From assembly GCA_949511625.1 (NCBI GenBank), contig CATFEX010000021.1:1-41436 (forward strand): a stretch of 41,436 bases of DNA. The letters run 5' to 3'. Made by a program: the position numbers and the translations under genes. The notes under the pieces were generated by a model, which saw only the letters and a list, made by a program, of their open reading frames with translations, ran no database searches and was not told the DNA's origin. Position 1 is the stretch's first letter. Every line of letters starts with the position of its first letter. This DNA comes from UBA11891 sp003533785. Lineage in GTDB: Bacteria > Bacteroidota > Bacteroidia > Flavobacteriales > Flavobacteriaceae. Positions 17,815 through 25,570 of the stretch are shown piece by piece.

Positions 17815-18567
17815 ATGAAAAAACTAATCGTACTCTTAGTATTGTTTTCCATAGGCGTTCAAGGTCAGGTTTGGGACCGTGAATACTGGGTAAGTTTTAC
17901 CTACAAAGCGGCCAAAGGACAAGAAGCCGCTTTTGAAAAAGCTGTCAAGGAAAAAACCAAAAAATTCAATCAAACCCCTGAAAACGCAATCTTCACCTTT
18001 GAGATTATGAATGGGGAAAACACAGGAACCCTTTGGCGGTTTGTACCGCGAAAAACACGTGCATTTTTTGATCAGGATAGCAGCAAAGAGCTAAACTATT
18101 GGTCTAAAAATGTAGGCCCCTATGTGGGAGAAGAATCAGGACAAGTGGTTTGGATTCGCTATCTCAATGCCAGCCACAACTTTGACAATCCCAATCGAAT
18201 GCCCAAAAAATACTATCGAGTGACTACATACTTCGTAAAACCTGGACAAACCGATCATTTCATGCTTTTACAGGAGCGATTGGCGAAACTTTCAACTGCC
18301 TATGGTTTTACAGGTGAGCGTGCCCTTTTCCGAGCAGAGAGTGGTGATAACCCTCGTAAATTCATGTCCGTTCTCGGCTATGATGCCCATGAAGGAGACA
18401 TGAAATGGACCCAACGTCCTGAAGGAAAAATGGTTCCAGAAATGTATGATGATATGTTTGGGGATGGTGCCTGGGAGACTGATTTTCAAGCTGCAAATGA
18501 AGCCTTAGAAACTTGGCAACTTCGTGAACGAATCATGTTTCGCCCCGACTTGTCTTTTGGAATGTAA
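17815..18567 (+). CDS. Secreted protein of unknown function
   Basis: This 250-residue protein has a signal peptide at about residues 1-17 (MKKLIVLLVLFSIGVQG) and no lipobox Cys, so it is probably periplasmic or exported. I place the start at ATG 17815 because the upstream in-frame TTG at 17752 would put 21 residues before the signal peptide. The mature chain has two halves that begin similarly: about residues 22-50 (a Tyr/Trp-rich strand then a Lys/Glu-rich helix) and about 139-165 (YYRVTTYFVKPGQTDHFM and onward). This suggests two ferredoxin-like (dimeric alpha/beta barrel) repeats, but that is inference. No family was recognised with confidence. It is followed by a terminator. Confidence 0.8.
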   Translation: MKKLIVLLVLFSIGVQGQVWDREYWVSFTYKAAKGQEAAFEKAVKEKTKKFNQTPENAIFTFEIMNGENTGTLWRFVPRKTRAFFDQDSSKELNYWSKNVGPYVGEESGQVVWIRYLNASHNFDNPNRMPKKYYRVTTYFVKPGQTDHFMLLQERLAKLSTAYGFTGERALFRAESGDNPRKFMSVLGYDAHEGDMKWTQRPEGKMVPEMYDDMFGDGAWETDFQAANEALETWQLRERIMFRPDLSFGM

Positions 18568-18592
18568 TAACAATCTCTTTTTTCTCAATCAC

Positions 18593-18620
18593 AAACCCAC
18601 CCTTTGCGGTGGGTTTTTTT
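18593..18620 (+). terminator. Rho-independent terminator between the secreted protein and AraC genes
   Basis: AAACCCACC (18593-18601), a 6-base loop and GGTGGGTTT (18608-18616) give a 9-bp stem followed by T's to 18620. In the opposite direction the stem is followed by TTTGTG, so it may also weakly terminate the convergent araC-type gene. Confidence 0.88.
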
Positions 18621-19464
18621 AATGGGCAACCGATTTTCGAAAAGCTGTAGGAGTTCTTCCTGTTATCTTTTTAAATACACGATTGAAATACGAGAGGCTT
18701 TCAAAGCCAGATAAAAAACAAGCCTCCGAGCTGCTTCTTCCTGCCAATAACTCGCGTTTGGCATGAGTCACTCGATAACGATTCAAAAAGTCAGTAAACG
18801 TATAGGTCGTTCTTTTTTTAAAATAGCGACAAAACGCTTCCTTAGTCAAATAACTGTAAGCGGCAACCTCGTCTAAAGTAACCTTACGGTGATAATTTTG
18901 ATCGACAAAAGCATAAATTCGCTGGAGTCGTTCTTGTTCCTTGTGTCCAAAGTGACTCTCCACCGGTTTACTATGAAGCAATTCAAAAGTATCGGCTTGA
19001 GTCAGCGCTTCCAGAAGACGCAGTACTTGAAGATAACGCTGGAAAGCGGGAAGCGGCTCCAAGGCAAATAACTGCGCCCCAATTCGATCTTTAACATCCC
19101 CTGTAAAAGCAATACCATGTTGGGCCCGTTGTAGAAGATTTTGAATTGATGAAAGTTCTGGAGTCTGTGCCAAACTGTTGGTTACAAAACTGGGTTTGAG
19201 GTGCAATACTACTTTGCGATAGGTTGTTTGCAATCCGAAGTCGAAATTCAAATGAGGAATATTACTGCCAATTAAAACCAAATCACTTTGTCTATAGCTG
19301 CTAATATGACTCCCTACATGACGGGTGCCTTGGGAAGCTTCGATATACACCAATTCGTATTCGGGGTGGAAGTGCCAAAAAAATAAATCACTCAATCTTG
19401 GATTAAACATCAGGGAAAAAGATTGAGGTGTATCCTGTTTAAGCGATTCCAATTGCACTTTCAT
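18619..19464 (-). CDS. AraC family transcriptional regulator with N-terminal cupin domain
   Basis: This is a 281-residue regulator. The N-terminal part has the cupin-like sensor pattern FFWHFHPEYELVYIE followed by GTRHVGSHISSYRQSDLVLI, common in AraC proteins of carbohydrate or small-molecule catabolism. The C-terminal third (about 180-275) is the double helix-turn-helix domain, with VTLDEVAAYSYLTKEAFCRY as the first HTH and ACFLSGFESLSYFNRVFK as the conserved second, ending in GRTPTAFRKS. It is divergent from the dioxygenase-dehydrogenase pair across about 130 bases, so it probably controls those genes. The inducer is unknown. Confidence 0.9.
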   Translation of the reverse strand: MKVQLESLKQDTPQSFSLMFNPRLSDLFFWHFHPEYELVYIEASQGTRHVGSHISSYRQSDLVLIGSNIPHLNFDFGLQTTYRKVVLHLKPSFVTNSLAQTPELSSIQNLLQRAQHGIAFTGDVKDRIGAQLFALEPLPAFQRYLQVLRLLEALTQADTFELLHSKPVESHFGHKEQERLQRIYAFVDQNYHRKVTLDEVAAYSYLTKEAFCRYFKKRTTYTFTDFLNRYRVTHAKRELLAGRSSSEACFLSGFESLSYFNRVFKKITGRTPTAFRKSVAH

Positions 19465-19593
19465 TTAACTAAATTAGTTTATTATTTATTTTCAAGCTAT
19501 TTAAATATCAATATAGTTCAATTTTTGGTTAAAGAATTACAAGCCATCTTTAACGAGAAGAAAGATATTAGCGTAGATAAAAATGCTAAAGTG

Positions 19594-20550
19594 ATGAAAC
19601 CAACCTACGAAAGTGAGCACAAAAACATTCCAGGGAATCCTTCTACTGCCAAAAGCAGTCGGCATCAATTAAATCAGCGTTCTAATAATGAGCCATTGCG
19701 AGCACTTACCGAAGCCCAATGGACGCATTGGATTAGTAAAGGATATGTAGTAGTGCCCAATGCCATTTCTACCAAACAGGTGCAGCAAACAGAAGAATTG
19801 CTTTGGGAATTTGAAGAAAAAAATCCTAATGATTCCAGTACATGGTATGTCCCCCCTCGAGCCGAAATGGAAATGAAAGAATTGGTGGGTACGGGTATGG
19901 TGGAAGTGTACAACCACCAACACCAGTGGACCAATCGTCAAACCCAACGAGTATATGATGCTTTCGTCGATGTTTGGGGAATTGAAGAACTATGGGTGAC
20001 TATCGACCGAGCCAATTTGAATTTTCCAGCTCGCAAGGAGCAACCTCAAAAAGGATTTATCCACTGGGATTACGATCCCGACACCAAACCTCAAAATGTT
20101 CAAGGGGTGCTTGCTCTTGGCGATCAGACTGACCCTGATATGGGGGGCTTTCAATGCATTCCATGGCTGTTTCAAAACTATGATATGTGGCGGGCAACAC
20201 AACCTGAAGACCGCAATCCTTTTCAACCCGATTTGAAAGGACTTGAGGACAAAATCGAAAAAGTTCCGCTTCAAGCAGGCGATTTGTTAATTTTTAATTC
20301 GGGCTTGGCCCATGGCATTCGACCCAATAACAGTAAAAAAAAGGTGCGCATGGCCCAATACATTTCCATGATGCCTGCAGAGCCTGAAAACGAATCTTTA
20401 AAAAATTGGCGAATCCAGTCTTGGAAAAACCGAATTGCTCCTGAAGGCTATGCTTTTCCTGGTGATCCCCGCAACTGGGAACAGGAGCGTTACAGTAGAG
20501 CCAAATTGAATGCTTTGGGAGAAAAATTGCTAGGGCTAACTCCTTGGTAG
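19594..20550 (+). CDS. Phytanoyl-CoA dioxygenase (PhyH) family protein
   Basis: This is an Fe(II)/2-oxoglutarate-dependent oxygenase, probably hydroxylating a small organic substrate. From ATG 19594 it is 318 residues. The iron triad is visible: HWDYD with His157 and Asp159, and the distal His240 in GLAHGIRPNN; Arg252 (or Arg243) is the likely 2-oxoglutarate ligand. I rejected upstream in-frame starts because they overlap the divergent araC-type gene and add a low-complexity leader. The substrate is not predictable. The SDR gene begins on the base after its stop codon, so the two are almost certainly co-translated and act on the same route. Confidence 0.85.
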   Translation: MKPTYESEHKNIPGNPSTAKSSRHQLNQRSNNEPLRALTEAQWTHWISKGYVVVPNAISTKQVQQTEELLWEFEEKNPNDSSTWYVPPRAEMEMKELVGTGMVEVYNHQHQWTNRQTQRVYDAFVDVWGIEELWVTIDRANLNFPARKEQPQKGFIHWDYDPDTKPQNVQGVLALGDQTDPDMGGFQCIPWLFQNYDMWRATQPEDRNPFQPDLKGLEDKIEKVPLQAGDLLIFNSGLAHGIRPNNSKKKVRMAQYISMMPAEPENESLKNWRIQSWKNRIAPEGYAFPGDPRNWEQERYSRAKLNALGEKLLGLTPW

Positions 20551-21342
20551 ATGGATTTACAACTCAAAGACAAAAAAATATTGATAACCGGTGCGACCCG
20601 AGGGATCGGGTTTGGTGTGGCACGCCGCTTTGCTGAAGCAGGTGCTCAACTTTGGATTCATGGAAGCAACAAAAAAAGTTGTGAAGTAGCACGAATAAAA
20701 TTATTGAACGAGTACCCTTCGGCTGCCATTGTTGAATCTCCTTGCGATTTTTTGGATAACGAGGCATTATTTGTATGGATAAACGCCTTACCTGAAATGG
20801 ATGTTTTGGTAAATAATTTAGGCATCTATCGATCCGAACCCTTCTTTGATATGTCGGATGAAGGCTGGTTTCAACAACACCAAGTAAATGTGATGGGTGG
20901 GGTGCGTCTTTGTCGTCATTTCATGCCCAAAATGTTAAAGAAAGGTTGGGGACGCATTCTTTTTGTATCCAGCGAATGTTCCCAATTAGTACCCGAAGAT
21001 TTAATTGCCTACAGTATGACCAAAGCGGCTCTAGAAACACTAACAAAAGGCTTGGCCAAATTGACTCGAAATACAGCCGTAACTGTGAATTGTATTCAAC
21101 CGGGTTCAACGCTCACAGAGGGGGCTGAAAACTTCCTCCAAAACCAATCCGAAGCCGCTGGAAAAACTGTTGAGGAAATAGCGGAAGAGTTTTTTACAGC
21201 ACAACGACCCGCCTCAACACTACAGCGCTTTGCTACGGTAGACGAAGTAGCTAGCACCTTAGTGTATTTCTGCAGTCCACTGGCCGCAGCTACCAATGGC
21301 AGTTGCATTGCCGTTGACGGTGGCAGTACTTTGGGAACCTAA
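20551..21342 (+). CDS. Short-chain dehydrogenase/reductase (SDR)
   Basis: This is an NAD(P)-dependent oxidoreductase of 263 residues, the classical SDR length. The cofactor motif TGATRGIG is at residues 13-20, the NNLG motif follows near 90-93, and the catalytic Ser (in VSSEC, about 141), Tyr154 and Lys158 (YSMTK) are all present. The C-terminal SPLAAATNGSCIAVDGG segment is typical. It starts immediately after the PhyH stop codon, which suggests oxidation or reduction of the product of that dioxygenase. It ends in a four-base overlap with the convergent HMCES gene. Confidence 0.92.
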   Translation: MDLQLKDKKILITGATRGIGFGVARRFAEAGAQLWIHGSNKKSCEVARIKLLNEYPSAAIVESPCDFLDNEALFVWINALPEMDVLVNNLGIYRSEPFFDMSDEGWFQQHQVNVMGGVRLCRHFMPKMLKKGWGRILFVSSECSQLVPEDLIAYSMTKAALETLTKGLAKLTRNTAVTVNCIQPGSTLTEGAENFLQNQSEAAGKTVEEIAEEFFTAQRPASTLQRFATVDEVASTLVYFCSPLAAATNGSCIAVDGGSTLGT

Positions 21343-21920
21343 ATAGAAATTGCTTCAAAAGCAATTTCAGGGCGCACACTAGACCCGGCCAACCAATCGC
21401 TTTCTTCGCTTTCAGAAAGCACCACCGGCATTCTCATTTTAGAATTGTGAATTTCTCGCATGATCCCTTTTGCTTGGGTGGTTACAATGGCAGCTGTTCG
21501 AATAAGCTCACCTGTATCTGGATTTGCCCATTGATCACACAAACCTGCAAAGGCAAATAAACTCCCGCCAGGTTTTCCTATCAAATACTTCTTCTTTTTA
21601 CGCCCGTTTGTATCCAACCATTGCCATTCAAAAAAGCCATCTGCAATGAGTAAACATCGCTCAGCTTGCCGAAAAGAGGGCTTGTCTGTCATTGACTCCC
21701 ATCGTGCATTGAGGGTATACTGTTGAATAGAATCCTCTTTGGCCCAATGGGGAATCAAACCCCACCGAAGGAGAGATAGTTGATGCGGCGTACTGGCGCA
21801 AAGGCCCGTTAATTCGGGATGAGCAAAGCCGTTATAAGTTCCCTTGGTGACTGGTCCTTTGGCTCTAAATCGTTCTTGAACCAACGCTTCAGAATGAGTT
21901 TGCTGTGCATGGAAACACAT
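21339..21920 (-). CDS. SOS response-associated peptidase / HMCES-type abasic-site protein (YedK)
   Basis: HMCES/YedK proteins crosslink abasic sites in single-stranded DNA through the N-terminal Cys2. I place the start at ATG 21920 (193 residues) because this yields MCFHA, exposing Cys2; the longer frame from 21986 would destroy the active site. Other family landmarks are the LNARWESM segment (Asn and catalytic Glu region), the GFFEWQW strand, and IHNSKMRMPVVL, which carries the active-site His. A candidate promoter, TTG about 22-23 bases before TACTTTTA, overlaps the rejected upstream extension and supports the short start. It acts in DNA repair; no operon partners are seen. Confidence 0.9.
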   Translation of the reverse strand: MCFHAQQTHSEALVQERFRAKGPVTKGTYNGFAHPELTGLCASTPHQLSLLRWGLIPHWAKEDSIQQYTLNARWESMTDKPSFRQAERCLLIADGFFEWQWLDTNGRKKKKYLIGKPGGSLFAFAGLCDQWANPDTGELIRTAAIVTTQAKGIMREIHNSKMRMPVVLSESEESDWLAGSSVRPEIAFEAISI

Positions 21921-22013
21921 AAAAGTACAATTATGTAAATTCTCACTAGACAAGATAGGGAGTTCCTCGAAGACAAAAAAGAGCATTTAAACGCTAAAAA
22001 AAATAGCTGATTC

Positions 22014-22045
22014 TTGACAAATAATCAACTGAATTTGTACATTTG
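22014..22045 (+). promoter_or_regulatory. Promoter of the rplM-rpsI-rpsB-tsf operon
   Basis: TTG at 22014-22016 (within TTGAC) and TACATTTG at 22038-22045, followed by C, are separated by 21 bases, an excellent Bacteroidota promoter. The start point would be near 22050, giving a leader of about 38 bases that consists mostly of a hairpin. Confidence 0.8.
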
Positions 22046-22050
22046 CAGCC

Positions 22051-22069
22051 CTGTAAAACATATTTACAG
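22051..22069 (+). promoter_or_regulatory. Hairpin in the rplM leader (candidate ribosomal-protein leader)
   Basis: CTGTAAA (22051-22057), a 5-base loop ACATA and TTTACAG (22063-22069) form a perfect 7-bp stem that begins essentially at the predicted transcription start and ends 18 bases before the GTG start of rplM. Ribosomal-protein operons are commonly autoregulated through such leaders; binding of L13 or S9 here is inference. Confidence 0.5.
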
Positions 22070-22087
22070 CCATCAAAATAAACAATT

Positions 22088-22543
22088 GTGGATACATTAA
22101 GCTACAAAACGATTTCTGCCAATGCCAATACAGTAACCAAAGAATGGGTACTGGTAGACGTTGCAGGCCTTCCCTTAGGACGCGCTGCGGCAGTCATTGC
22201 ACGCCTCTTACGTGGAAAGCACAAACCCAATTTCACCCCTCATGTTGACTGTGGCGACCATGTCATTGTTATCAATGCTGCCGAAGTGGCTTTGAAGGGT
22301 AACAAATGGGAGCAGAAAGAATACATTCGCTACACAGGCTACCCAGGAGGTCAGCGCAGTTTAAATGCCACCCAGCTGCACCTCAAAGGAGGGCACCGAT
22401 TGGTAGAAAAAGCTGTTAAAGGAATGTTACCCAAAAACAAATTGGGGGCGCAACTGTTCCGCAACTTAAGGGTATTTACTGGAAGTGAACACTCGCACGA
22501 AGCTCAAAATCCAACAGTTATTTCTATAAAAGAACAAATTTAA
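22088..22543 (+). CDS. rplM: Large ribosomal subunit protein L13 (uL13)
   Basis: L13 is an early-assembly 50S protein. The 151-residue sequence carries the L13 signature (LLRGKHKPNFTPHVDCGD, then KGNKWEQKEYIRYTGYPGG and VEKAVKGMLPKNKLG). The start codon is GTG at 22088, supported by the usual flavobacterial N-terminus DTLSYKTISAN and the absence of a nearby ATG. Its stop TAA shares one base with the ATG of rpsI (TAATG at 22541-22545), so the pair is translationally coupled. It has a strong promoter and a leader hairpin upstream. Confidence 0.97.
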   Translation: MDTLSYKTISANANTVTKEWVLVDVAGLPLGRAAAVIARLLRGKHKPNFTPHVDCGDHVIVINAAEVALKGNKWEQKEYIRYTGYPGGQRSLNATQLHLKGGHRLVEKAVKGMLPKNKLGAQLFRNLRVFTGSEHSHEAQNPTVISIKEQI

Positions 22544-22929
22544 TGGAAATCATTCACACGATCGGACGTCGAAAGACGTCAGTAGCCCGTCTCTATTTCT
22601 CTGAAGGAAAAGGAAGCATTACGGTTAACAAAAAAGATTACAAAACACACTTCCCCACCTCCATGTTGCAGTACAAGATCGAACAGCCGATGATGCTCAC
22701 AGGAACTGAAGGTGCTTTTGATTTAAAAATCACTGTCAAGGGAGGCGGTATAACTGGGCAAGCCGAGGCTGTTCGCTTGGCCATTTCCAGAGCCCTATGT
22801 CAGCATAACGAAGAACATCGTGCTTCGCTCAAGCCAGAAGGTTTATTGACCCGTGACCCAAGAATGGTGGAACGCAAAAAATTTGGACAGAAAAAAGCGC
22901 GAAAGAAATTTCAATTCTCAAAACGTTAA
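22543..22929 (+). CDS. rpsI: Small ribosomal subunit protein S9 (uS9)
   Basis: S9 contacts P-site tRNA with its basic C-terminal tail. The 128-residue protein is complete: the N-terminal IGRRKTSVARLYFSEGKG, the central KGGGITGQAEAVRLAISRAL, and the C-terminal RKKFGQKKARKKFQFSKR ending in the conserved KR. Start and stop overlap with rplM indicates coupling. A 140-base structured spacer separates it from rpsB. Confidence 0.97.
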   Translation: MEIIHTIGRRKTSVARLYFSEGKGSITVNKKDYKTHFPTSMLQYKIEQPMMLTGTEGAFDLKITVKGGGITGQAEAVRLAISRALCQHNEEHRASLKPEGLLTRDPRMVERKKFGQKKARKKFQFSKR

Positions 22930-22939
22930 TAATACCCAT

Positions 22940-23040
22940 AAGGTTTCTTCGGAAACCTTGCTCATTTATATATTGAACCAGTTGCTTGAACCGCTAAGGC
23001 GGGGATTAGTTTAGCATCTAAATAAGGCCATCGTCTTATT
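22940..23040 (+). promoter_or_regulatory. Structured spacer between rpsI and rpsB (three hairpins)
   Basis: The 140-base spacer holds three small stem-loops. AAGGTTTC-TTCG-GAAACCTT at 22940-22959 is a perfect 8-bp stem with a UUCG tetraloop. CCGC-TAAG-GCGG is at 22991-23002, and AATAAG with CTTATT at 23021-23040 around an 8-base loop. No T-run follows the first stem, so it is not a standard terminator. No good promoter was seen in the spacer. It may be an S2 autoregulatory or processing element, by analogy with rpsB leaders in other bacteria; this is inference. Confidence 0.5.
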
Positions 23041-23069
23041 GCTATACCAAGGAACGTAAACTAAAAACT

Positions 23070-24065
23070 ATGGCACAAACAGAAGTAAAAGATTTACTCA
23101 ATGCAGGCGTCCACTTTGGACACCTTACCCGAAAATGGAATCCGAACATGGCCCCTTTTATTTATATGGAGCGCAACGGGATCCACATTATCAACTTATA
23201 CAAGACTGCGGCTAAGATTGAAGAAGCCCAGGAAGCGCTTAAGAAAATCGCTTCTTCAGGAAGAAAAATCCTTTTTGTCGCAACCAAAAAACAAGCCAAA
23301 GACATCGTTGCGGATAAGGCCAAAAATGTCAATATGCCTTATATCACTGAACGCTGGCCTGGTGGAATGCTCACCAATTTTGTAACCATTCGCAAAGCTG
23401 TTAAAAAAATGGCAGCTATCGATCGAATGAAAAAAGACGGTACATTCGAAACCTTATCCAAAAAAGAACGTCTTCAAGTAGACCGATTGCGTGCCAAATT
23501 GGAAAAAAATCTGGGATCCATCACAGACATGACTCGATTGCCAGGGGCTCTTTTCGTGGTAGACATCAAGCGAGAACACATCGCTATTAAAGAAGCACGA
23601 AAATTAAAGATTCCCATCTTTGCCATGGTAGACACCAACTCTGACCCCAGAGAGGTAGATTTTGTGATCCCTTCCAATGATGATGCTTCGAAGTCTATTG
23701 AAAAAATACTAGGACTAGTTACAGAGGCAATTGCCGTAGGATTAGAGCAACGCAAGCAAGAAAAAGATGCTGAATCCAAAGGAGAGGATATGGAAACTCC
23801 AGCTGCTGAGACTTCATCGGCAACAGAAGTGCCTGAAGCCAAAGTTGAAGAAGCTGCCCCAGAATCATCGTCCGTAGTGGAAACCCCTGTATCAGAAGCT
23901 AAAACGGACACAACAGAAGAAAAAATTCCAGCTGTAGAGGAAGCTCCACAAGAGGATTTATCTAGCAAAACAGTTTCAGAACTGAAAGCCTTGGCTAAAG
24001 AAAAAGGGATTACGGGCTACTCTTCTATGAAGAAAGCTGACTTGATCAATGCCTTGAATAATTAA
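23070..24065 (+). CDS. rpsB: Small ribosomal subunit protein S2 (uS2) with C-terminal extension
   Basis: S2 is a 30S head protein. The core is normal: AGVHFGHLTRKWNPNM, YITERWPGGMLTNFVTIRK, and DTNSDPREVDFVIPSNDDA, ending near residue 230. The protein is 331 residues, about 90 longer than E. coli S2. The extra part is a Glu/Ala/Ser/Thr/Pro-rich linker (about 235-295) and a compact final module at 296-331 with the pattern LSSKTVSELKALAKEKG then GYSSMKKADLINAL. That module resembles the SAP / Rho-N type helix-extended-loop-helix nucleic-acid-binding fold and is repeated at the end of L21 in this window. tsf follows after 32 bases. Confidence 0.97.
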   Translation: MAQTEVKDLLNAGVHFGHLTRKWNPNMAPFIYMERNGIHIINLYKTAAKIEEAQEALKKIASSGRKILFVATKKQAKDIVADKAKNVNMPYITERWPGGMLTNFVTIRKAVKKMAAIDRMKKDGTFETLSKKERLQVDRLRAKLEKNLGSITDMTRLPGALFVVDIKREHIAIKEARKLKIPIFAMVDTNSDPREVDFVIPSNDDASKSIEKILGLVTEAIAVGLEQRKQEKDAESKGEDMETPAAETSSATEVPEAKVEEAAPESSSVVETPVSEAKTDTTEEKIPAVEEAPQEDLSSKTVSELKALAKEKGITGYSSMKKADLINALNN

Positions 24066-24097
24066 TCAATAACATTAACACTAAAATTATACCCAGA

Positions 24098-24919
24098 GTG
24101 AAAATTACTGCATCAGAAGTCAATAAACTTCGGCAAGCCACAGGCGCCGGAATGATGGATTGTAAAAAAGCCCTTGTTGAAGCGGAGGGAGATTTTGATA
24201 AAGCAGTGGAAGTACTGCGTAAAAAAGGTCAAAAAGTAGCCGCCAATCGCGCAGATAGAGACTCAACAGAAGGCGCTGTATTGGCCAAAGTTAATGATGA
24301 CCACAGTGTTGGTGTCGTAGTTTCAGTAAACTGTGAAACAGATTTTGTCGCAAAAAATGATTCCTATTTGGCTTTGGCCCAAAGCTTAGTGGATCATGCC
24401 TTAGAATTTGATACGCTGGAAGCTTTTTTGTCTTCCGAGTTTCAAGGAATGACAGTAGCTGAAAAATTAACAGAACAAACGGGAGTGATCGGAGAGAAAA
24501 TCGAAATTGGAGCGTTCAAACGTCTGACTGCTCCCTTTGTAGGTTCTTACATACATGCTGGAAACAAAATTGCTACTTTAGTAGGCCTATCTTCCCCTTC
24601 GGACAATGCACCAGAGGTAGCTAAAAATGTAGCTATGCAAGCCGCAGCAATGAATCCTATTGCCTTAAACGAGGAAGGTGTAGATGCTTCGGTGATAGAG
24701 AAAGAAATTGAAATTGCAAAAGATCAATTACGACAAGAAGGCAAGCCCGAGGCCATGCTAGATAATATTGCCAAAGGAAAAATCAAGCGTTTTTTCAAAG
24801 ACAATACTCTAGTAAATCAAGATTATATCAAAGACGGGAAACAATCCGTAGCAGCCTATGTGGAATCTGCTGCTCCTGGAGTAACAGTGACCGCTTTTGA
24901 GCGTGCCGCTTTGGTCTAA
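24098..24919 (+). CDS. tsf: Elongation factor Ts
   Basis: EF-Ts recycles EF-Tu by GDP/GTP exchange. The 273-residue protein has the N-terminal UBA-like domain with VNKLRQATGAGMMDCKKAL, and the core with the TDFVAKND motif (the EF-Tu-contacting TDFV). The start is GTG at 24098, which gives the canonical N-terminus; no in-frame ATG precedes it. It is the last gene of the rplM-rpsI-rpsB-tsf block and is followed by a terminator. Confidence 0.97.
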   Translation: MKITASEVNKLRQATGAGMMDCKKALVEAEGDFDKAVEVLRKKGQKVAANRADRDSTEGAVLAKVNDDHSVGVVVSVNCETDFVAKNDSYLALAQSLVDHALEFDTLEAFLSSEFQGMTVAEKLTEQTGVIGEKIEIGAFKRLTAPFVGSYIHAGNKIATLVGLSSPSDNAPEVAKNVAMQAAAMNPIALNEEGVDASVIEKEIEIAKDQLRQEGKPEAMLDNIAKGKIKRFFKDNTLVNQDYIKDGKQSVAAYVESAAPGVTVTAFERAALV

Positions 24920-24948
24920 AAACAACTCTTTTTTAGTCCCCCTAAAAC

Positions 24949-24971
24949 AACACCCCTAGAGGGTGTTTTTT
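24949..24971 (+). terminator. Rho-independent terminator after tsf
   Basis: AACACCC (24949-24955), a CTAGA loop and GGGTGTT (24961-24967) form a 7-bp stem followed by a T-run to 24971. It closes the ribosomal operon; the tag start codon lies only 20 bases further on. Confidence 0.88.
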
Positions 24972-24991
24972 GTTTTGTACCTTGGGTGGGT

Positions 24992-25570
24992 ATGAGAGAA
25001 AAGAAACGTTGTCAATGGTGCGTGGGCGACCCCATTTACGAAGCCTATCACGACATGGAATGGGGCGTTCCGCTGCAAGAAGATCAGAGCTTGTTTGAGT
25101 TTCTTACATTGGAAACTTTTCAAGCAGGGCTCAGTTGGATTACAATTCTCCGCAAGCGTGAAAATTTTCGACTGGCTTTTGACGGCTTTGATTATCGACA
25201 AATCGCAAAATATTCCGAAACCAAAATTCAAACTTTACTTCATAATGCTGGAATCGTCCGTAACTCTCTTAAAATTCGAGCTGCTATAAATAACGCACAA
25301 CACTTTCAAAATATTCAAGAGGAATTTGGATCCTTTTCAGATTATATTTGGCGTTTTGTTGCGCACCAACCCATTCAAAATCGCTATACGCATCACTCCG
25401 AAATTCCCTCCACTACGGTCTTGGCTAAAAAAATTAGTTTGGATTTGAAGAAAAGAGGGTTTCGATTTGTTGGGCCTACGGTGATGTATGCCCACATGCA
25501 AGCTACGGGAATGGTCAACGATCATGTGGTTGACTGTTTTCGGTACAAGGAGATACAAAAAATGGCTTAG
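24992..25570 (+). CDS. tag: DNA-3-methyladenine glycosylase I
   Basis: Tag removes 3-methyladenine from alkylated DNA. The 192-residue chain matches the family length. The zinc site is intact: Cys7 (in RCQWC), His20 (in AYHDMEWG), and the C-terminal His and Cys in NDHVVDCFRY. The segments LTLETFQAGLSWITILRKR and GFRFVGPTVMYAHMQATG are characteristic. I use ATG 24992, which starts MREKKRCQWC; the GTG two codons earlier is unlikely. It sits immediately behind the tsf terminator, so its own promoter must be very short. It ends in a four-base overlap with the convergent DUF3127 gene. Confidence 0.95.
   Translation: MREKKRCQWCVGDPIYEAYHDMEWGVPLQEDQSLFEFLTLETFQAGLSWITILRKRENFRLAFDGFDYRQIAKYSETKIQTLLHNAGIVRNSLKIRAAINNAQHFQNIQEEFGSFSDYIWRFVAHQPIQNRYTHHSEIPSTTVLAKKISLDLKKRGFRFVGPTVMYAHMQATGMVNDHVVDCFRYKEIQKMA

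Noticed and set aside
19423..19593. N-terminal extension of the PhyH protein
   Set aside because: It overlaps the start of the divergent AraC gene and would place the regulatory region inside the coding sequence; ATG 19594 is simpler.
21921..21986. Longer N-terminus for the HMCES/YedK protein
   Set aside because: It would bury the catalytic Cys2; the promoter-like TACTTTTA also lies in this stretch.
22940..22959. rpsI terminator
   Set aside because: The stem with UUCG loop is perfect but no T-run follows, and rpsB-tsf lack another obvious promoter, so full termination is unlikely.
23474..23968. 164-codon Ser/Ala-rich minus-strand frame inside rpsB
   Set aside because: It is the mirror of the biased codons in the S2 linker and core; no start context or motif supports it.
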